Origin: an uncultured Eubacterium sp.
GTDB taxonomy: Bacteria; Bacillota; Clostridia; Lachnospirales; Lachnospiraceae
Assembly: GCA_910584645.1 (NCBI GenBank)
Contig: CAJUAU010000017.1
Location: 1-64,000, forward strand
DNA: 64,000 bases
Direction: 5' to 3'
Shown here: positions 60,823 through 64,000 of the stretch, piece after piece
Layout of the letters: each line of letters opens with the position of its first letter
Numbering within the stretch: position 1 is the stretch's first letter
Position numbers and translations under genes: made by a program
Notes under the pieces: generated by a model
Databases searched by the model: none
What the model saw: the letters and a program-made list of their open reading frames with translations, nothing else
What the model was told of the DNA's origin: nothing

Positions 60823-63108
60823 TTAACGCTTGTTGTAGTTGATCAGGCAGCCTTTGAGGATGATCTCACGTTCGTCATCTGTCAGGGCGCCGAGATGGAG
60901 TTCCATCTCTTTCATGCCTTTATTTGCTACATATGCCTTCACGGTATCGTTTTTCTCAATAATTGCTTTTTTGATATCTTTGACAAAGATATAATCGTCT
61001 TTGTCAAAGGGGAGCTCTCCGTCAAATACGAAGGGCAGCATTCCCCAGTTGATCAGGTTGGAGCGATATCTCTTTGTGGCGTATTCCCTGGCAATATTTG
61101 CCATGCCTCCCAGCACTCGCTGGCAGCTCGCCGCCTGCTCCCTGGCGGATCCATCTCCCGGTTTTACTGCAAAGATCACGCTTCCGATCTCCGTCTCCTC
61201 TGGCTTTACATCGAACTTTTCTGCCACGGCCGCATACACCTGTTTCAATTCCGGGTCCACTGCATAGATATCTTCACCGGCAAGACGGGCTTTTTCTGCC
61301 TTCTGTACCTCTTTTGCCTTTCCTACATAGGCGGGATCTTTTCTGGAAAGAGTAAACTCTGCCAGTCCCAGTGGATTGGAACGGTAGGATGAGGTCTCTC
61401 CAGAAGGGATCAGCTCGTCGGTTGTCGTAACCGGATCATGGATCATGGAAACTGCCTTCAAGAGCACATTGTCGGTCAATGGGAACATCTCCGGCCAGTC
61501 CACGATATTCGGACCAAACTTGATCTCCACCGAAGGATCTGCCTTTCCGACGCCATTGTAGACACGGTTCTCGTAAATGGACTTGTCGAAGAAATATTTT
61601 GGCTTTTTGAAATTCACATCTATATCCGTAGCCGCTGTCAGGTATCCCTGATTTGCGGCGGTCGCTGCGATAGAGCGGGCATCCATAAGGGCTACGGAAG
61701 CGATCTGGCCGCTTGTCACCTTAGAACCTTCACGGTTCGGGAAGTTACGGGTGGAGTGACGGATACTCAATCCACGGTTGCTCGGCACATCTCCGGCACC
61801 AAAACATGGTCCGCAGAATGCCGTCCTCACGGTGGCACCTGTCGCCATCAGGTCTGCGATGGAACCGTTTTTCACAAGCTCCATGAATACCGGCTGGCTC
61901 GCCGGGTATACACTCAGTGAAAATTCATCGGCACCGATATATTTTCCACGGAGAATGTCCGCCGCATCGCAGATATTTTCAAATCCGCCTCCGGCACATC
62001 CGGCGATGACCCCCTGCTCCACATACAATCTGCCGTCGTGAATCTTGTCCGTCAGAGTAAAGTCGATATCTTTGTTGTTGTCCAGACTCACCAGCGCCTT
62101 TTTTTCCACATCCCGCAGGATATCTTCCAGATTGCTGTTTAATTCTTCGATGGAATATACATTGCTGGGGTGGAAAGGCATGGCGATCATCGGCTTAACA
62201 GCGGACAGATCCACTTCCACCACACCATCGTAATATGCCACTTTCTCCGGCGCAAGCTCTGCATAATCCTCGCTTCTTCCATGAATGTCATAGAATTCTT
62301 TTACCTGGCTGTCCGTTCTCCAGATGGAAGACAGACAGGTGGTCTCTGTAGTCATAACATCCACACCGATACGGTAATCCACACTCAGATTGTCAATGCC
62401 ATCACCAATAAATTCCATCACTTTATTATTAACATAACCATTTTCAAATACCGCGCCAATGATGGCAAGGGCAATATCCTGAGGACCCACTCCTTTTTGC
62501 GGCTTTCCTGTCAGGTGGATGGCTACCACTCCTGGCATCGGGATGTCGTAGGTCTGCTCCAGAAGCTGTTTTACGATCTCCGGACCGCCTTCACCCATCG
62601 CCATGGTTCCCAATGCACCATATCTCGTATGGCTGTCGGAACCAAGGATCATTTTTCCGCCTCCCGCCAGCATTTCCCTGGCAAACTGATGAATCACCGC
62701 CTGATGAGGAGGCACATAGATCCCGCCGTATTTCTTTGCACAGGAAAGACCAAATACGTGGTCATCCTCATTGATCGTTCCTCCCACTGCACAGAGGCTG
62801 TTGTGGCAGTTTGTCAGAACATAGGGTACTGGGAATTTCTCCAGTCCCGAAGCTCTTGCTGTCTGTAGAATTCCCACAAAAGTAATATCATGGGAAGTTA
62901 ATTTATCAAATTTTATTTTAAGCTGCTGCATGTTGTCCGATGTATTATGTGCATTTAAAATGCGGTATGCCATCGTCCCTTTTGCAGCCTCCTGCTTGTC
63001 TGTCTTTACGCCTGTTCTGCTTTCCACTGCTGCGGCTGCTTCACTGCCATCGGGGATCAGTTCATTTCCGTTGACAAGATACGCTCCGCCGTCATATAAC
63101 TTTATCAT
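60823..63108 (-). CDS. Aconitase-family hydratase (YbhJ-like)
   Basis: 761 aa, single polypeptide with the order of aconitase domains. GSDSHTRYGALGTMAMGEGG is the aconitase active-site signature, GCAGGGFENICDAADI and TAFCGPCFGAGD supply cluster-binding Cys residues, and IRHSTRNFPNREG and the C-terminal swivel segment YRSNLINWGMLPFVF follow. It should carry a [4Fe-4S] cluster and hydrate/dehydrate a tricarboxylate-like acid. The size and sequence style are closest to the YbhJ-type group, whose substrate is not settled, so I avoid calling it AcnA. It has its own promoter and terminator; no citrate synthase or isocitrate dehydrogenase gene is adjacent. Confidence 0.85.
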   Translation of the reverse strand: MIKLYDGGAYLVNGNELIPDGSEAAAAVESRTGVKTDKQEAAKGTMAYRILNAHNTSDNMQQLKIKFDKLTSHDITFVGILQTARASGLEKFPVPYVLTNCHNSLCAVGGTINEDDHVFGLSCAKKYGGIYVPPHQAVIHQFAREMLAGGGKMILGSDSHTRYGALGTMAMGEGGPEIVKQLLEQTYDIPMPGVVAIHLTGKPQKGVGPQDIALAIIGAVFENGYVNNKVMEFIGDGIDNLSVDYRIGVDVMTTETTCLSSIWRTDSQVKEFYDIHGRSEDYAELAPEKVAYYDGVVEVDLSAVKPMIAMPFHPSNVYSIEELNSNLEDILRDVEKKALVSLDNNKDIDFTLTDKIHDGRLYVEQGVIAGCAGGGFENICDAADILRGKYIGADEFSLSVYPASQPVFMELVKNGSIADLMATGATVRTAFCGPCFGAGDVPSNRGLSIRHSTRNFPNREGSKVTSGQIASVALMDARSIAATAANQGYLTAATDIDVNFKKPKYFFDKSIYENRVYNGVGKADPSVEIKFGPNIVDWPEMFPLTDNVLLKAVSMIHDPVTTTDELIPSGETSSYRSNPLGLAEFTLSRKDPAYVGKAKEVQKAEKARLAGEDIYAVDPELKQVYAAVAEKFDVKPEETEIGSVIFAVKPGDGSAREQAASCQRVLGGMANIAREYATKRYRSNLINWGMLPFVFDGELPFDKDDYIFVKDIKKAIIEKNDTVKAYVANKGMKEMELHLGALTDDEREIILKGCLINYNKR

Positions 63109-63159
63109 CTTATCTCTCCTTTCAAAATGCGTTCCTTACTTCACCCATCTCGATTCAAT

Positions 63160-63188
63160 ATTATACTTCTTATCCCTGTATTTTGCAA
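63160..63188 (-). promoter_or_regulatory. Promoter of the aconitase-family gene
   Basis: TTGCAA and a perfect TATAAT separated by 17 bases on the minus strand; AAAGGAGAG precedes the ATG. Confidence 0.7.
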
Positions 63189-63285
63189 ATAAAATTTAAA
63201 AATACGGCAGCTAATGCCGAAAACAAAGTACACACATTCCAAAAGGGGAAGACACCTCCGCCGAAACTTCAGATTGCAGGAGATA

Positions 63286-63314
63286 TTGAATTTTTGATCC
63301 AAACGTAGTATAAT
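63286..63314 (+). promoter_or_regulatory. Probable promoter of the chemotaxis receptor gene
   Basis: TTGAAT, 17-base spacer, TATAAT. It would give a leader of about 200 bases. Confidence 0.6.
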
Positions 63315-63525
63315 AAATTTATTAACCATAAATTGATGCAACTTGCTATTATGAATGCGTTGAGAATGTCACTTATTACTTAAGTTTTCACAGATTTTGC
63401 TCTTAAATAAAGCGGTGGCTCACCCTTTGGAGTAAATTTCCCAGCATACTCCCAGTTTATAATAACAGAATCCTTTTTGGAAGCTGCATCGAAAGCAATA
63501 AAAGCAGTAAAAGGAGACTATCGCT
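63315..63525 (+). other. Untranslated leader of the chemotaxis receptor gene
   Basis: No open frame of note. One short stem, GGAGTA/TACTCC, lies at about 63429-63452, and a second TATAAT is at 63458-63463. No known riboswitch recognised. Confidence 0.4.
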
Positions 63526-64000
63526 ATGGATAAGAAAGAAAGTATTGAAAAAAAACTAACTGTTTCGATTTTTAAAGTGTCTATGATCACAGCAGTGGCC
63601 GCACTCATCGCACTGATTGCACTGATCATCGTATCAAACCGATACTCTTATGCCCTGAGTAATTTTGGCTTTGCACAGGGGGATATTGGAAAAACAATGT
63701 TTGATTTTGCTGATATCCGCTCATCGCTCCGGGCCACCATCGGATACGACAATGAAGAGGCGATTCAGGCCGTTGTCGAACAACACGAAGAGATGAAAAC
63801 CGCATTTTTAAAAGATTTTGCAGAAATCGAAAAAACCATTGTGTCAAAAGAAGGCAGGGAAACCTATGATGCCCTTCAGAAAGAACTGGATAATTACTGG
63901 CAGCTGGATGATAAAATAATGAAACTTGGTGCAACAACTGACAGAGAACAATGCATTCAGGCACAAGAACTGGCATTGTCTGACCTCGCAGACGTCTACA
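63526..64000 (+). CDS. Methyl-accepting chemotaxis protein, N-terminal part
   Basis: The frame is open to the end of the window (158 codons shown). A short cytoplasmic start MDKKESIEKKLTVSIF is followed by a transmembrane segment at ~residues 20-40 (VAALIALIALIIV). Then comes a helical extracellular domain (FADIRSSLRATIGYDNEEAI; EIEKTIVSKEGRETYDALQ) of the four-helix-bundle (4HB_MCP) sensor type. The HAMP and signalling domains would lie beyond the window. AAGGAGA precedes the ATG. No chemotaxis or flagellar gene is in the window. Confidence 0.75.
   Translation, partial: MDKKESIEKKLTVSIFKVSMITAVAALIALIALIIVSNRYSYALSNFGFAQGDIGKTMFDFADIRSSLRATIGYDNEEAIQAVVEQHEEMKTAFLKDFAEIEKTIVSKEGRETYDALQKELDNYWQLDDKIMKLGATTDREQCIQAQELALSDLADVY

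Overview
The window looks like chromosomal DNA of a Gram-positive, anaerobic, probably spore-forming Clostridia member, most likely of the family Lachnospiraceae. The basis is the gene order and protein character (rimP-nusA-rnpM-ylxQ-infB-rbfA-nrnA-truB-ribF; pyrH-frr-uppS-cdsA-dxr-rseP-ispG-polC), a PolC-type DNA polymerase III, T-box leaders, strong GGAGG ribosome binding sites with some TTG starts, and a short collagen-like protein of the exosporium type. The species cannot be fixed from sequence alone. Almost every gene is on the minus strand.

Layout. 0-2.6 kb: accessory genes (lipoprotein, flavin reductase, a broken NUDIX gene, a PIN/NYN-like protein). 2.6-7 kb: purine/one-carbon operon purM-purN-purD-glyA, divergent from an HMGL-type aldolase gene. 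8-12.3 kb: scpAB, a membrane-associated phosphoesterase and a Na/phosphate cotransporter with a four-repeat Pho-box-like array upstream. 12.3-22.2 kb: the nusA-infB operon with a terminator-like hairpin in its leader and a MocR-type regulator at its end. 22-24 kb: ABC exporter and tRNA-Glu(CTC). 24-36 kb: a surface-protein island. It holds a 1396-aa multidomain S8 protease followed in the same operon by three near-identical secreted leucine-rich-repeat proteins, an IS66 remnant, and three secreted DUF6273+FN3 proteins. 36-53.3 kb: polC, the isoprenoid/phospholipid/ribosome-recycling cluster, bactofilin, polysaccharide deacetylase, a sugar-binding-like/GGDEF protein and an NAD salvage pair. 53.4-64 kb: accessory genes, two T-box leaders, an aconitase-family hydratase and the start of a chemotaxis receptor.

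Most striking observations. (1) A well-formed threonine T-box with promoter and terminator now precedes only a shredded thrS. (2) A second T-box with an apparent isoleucine specifier and a good promoter lies upstream of a nucleoside phosphorylase, but its tRNA-acceptor-binding T-box sequence is degenerate. (3) The three LRR genes each carry a copy of the protease gene's last bases in front of them, a fossil of how the array was made. (4) The protease/LRR operon is the best candidate for an undescribed cell-surface system. (5) There is a Pho-box-like array in front of the phosphate transporter, and there are several hairpin-rich intergenic elements. No CRISPR array, rRNA gene, prophage or complete insertion sequence is visible.
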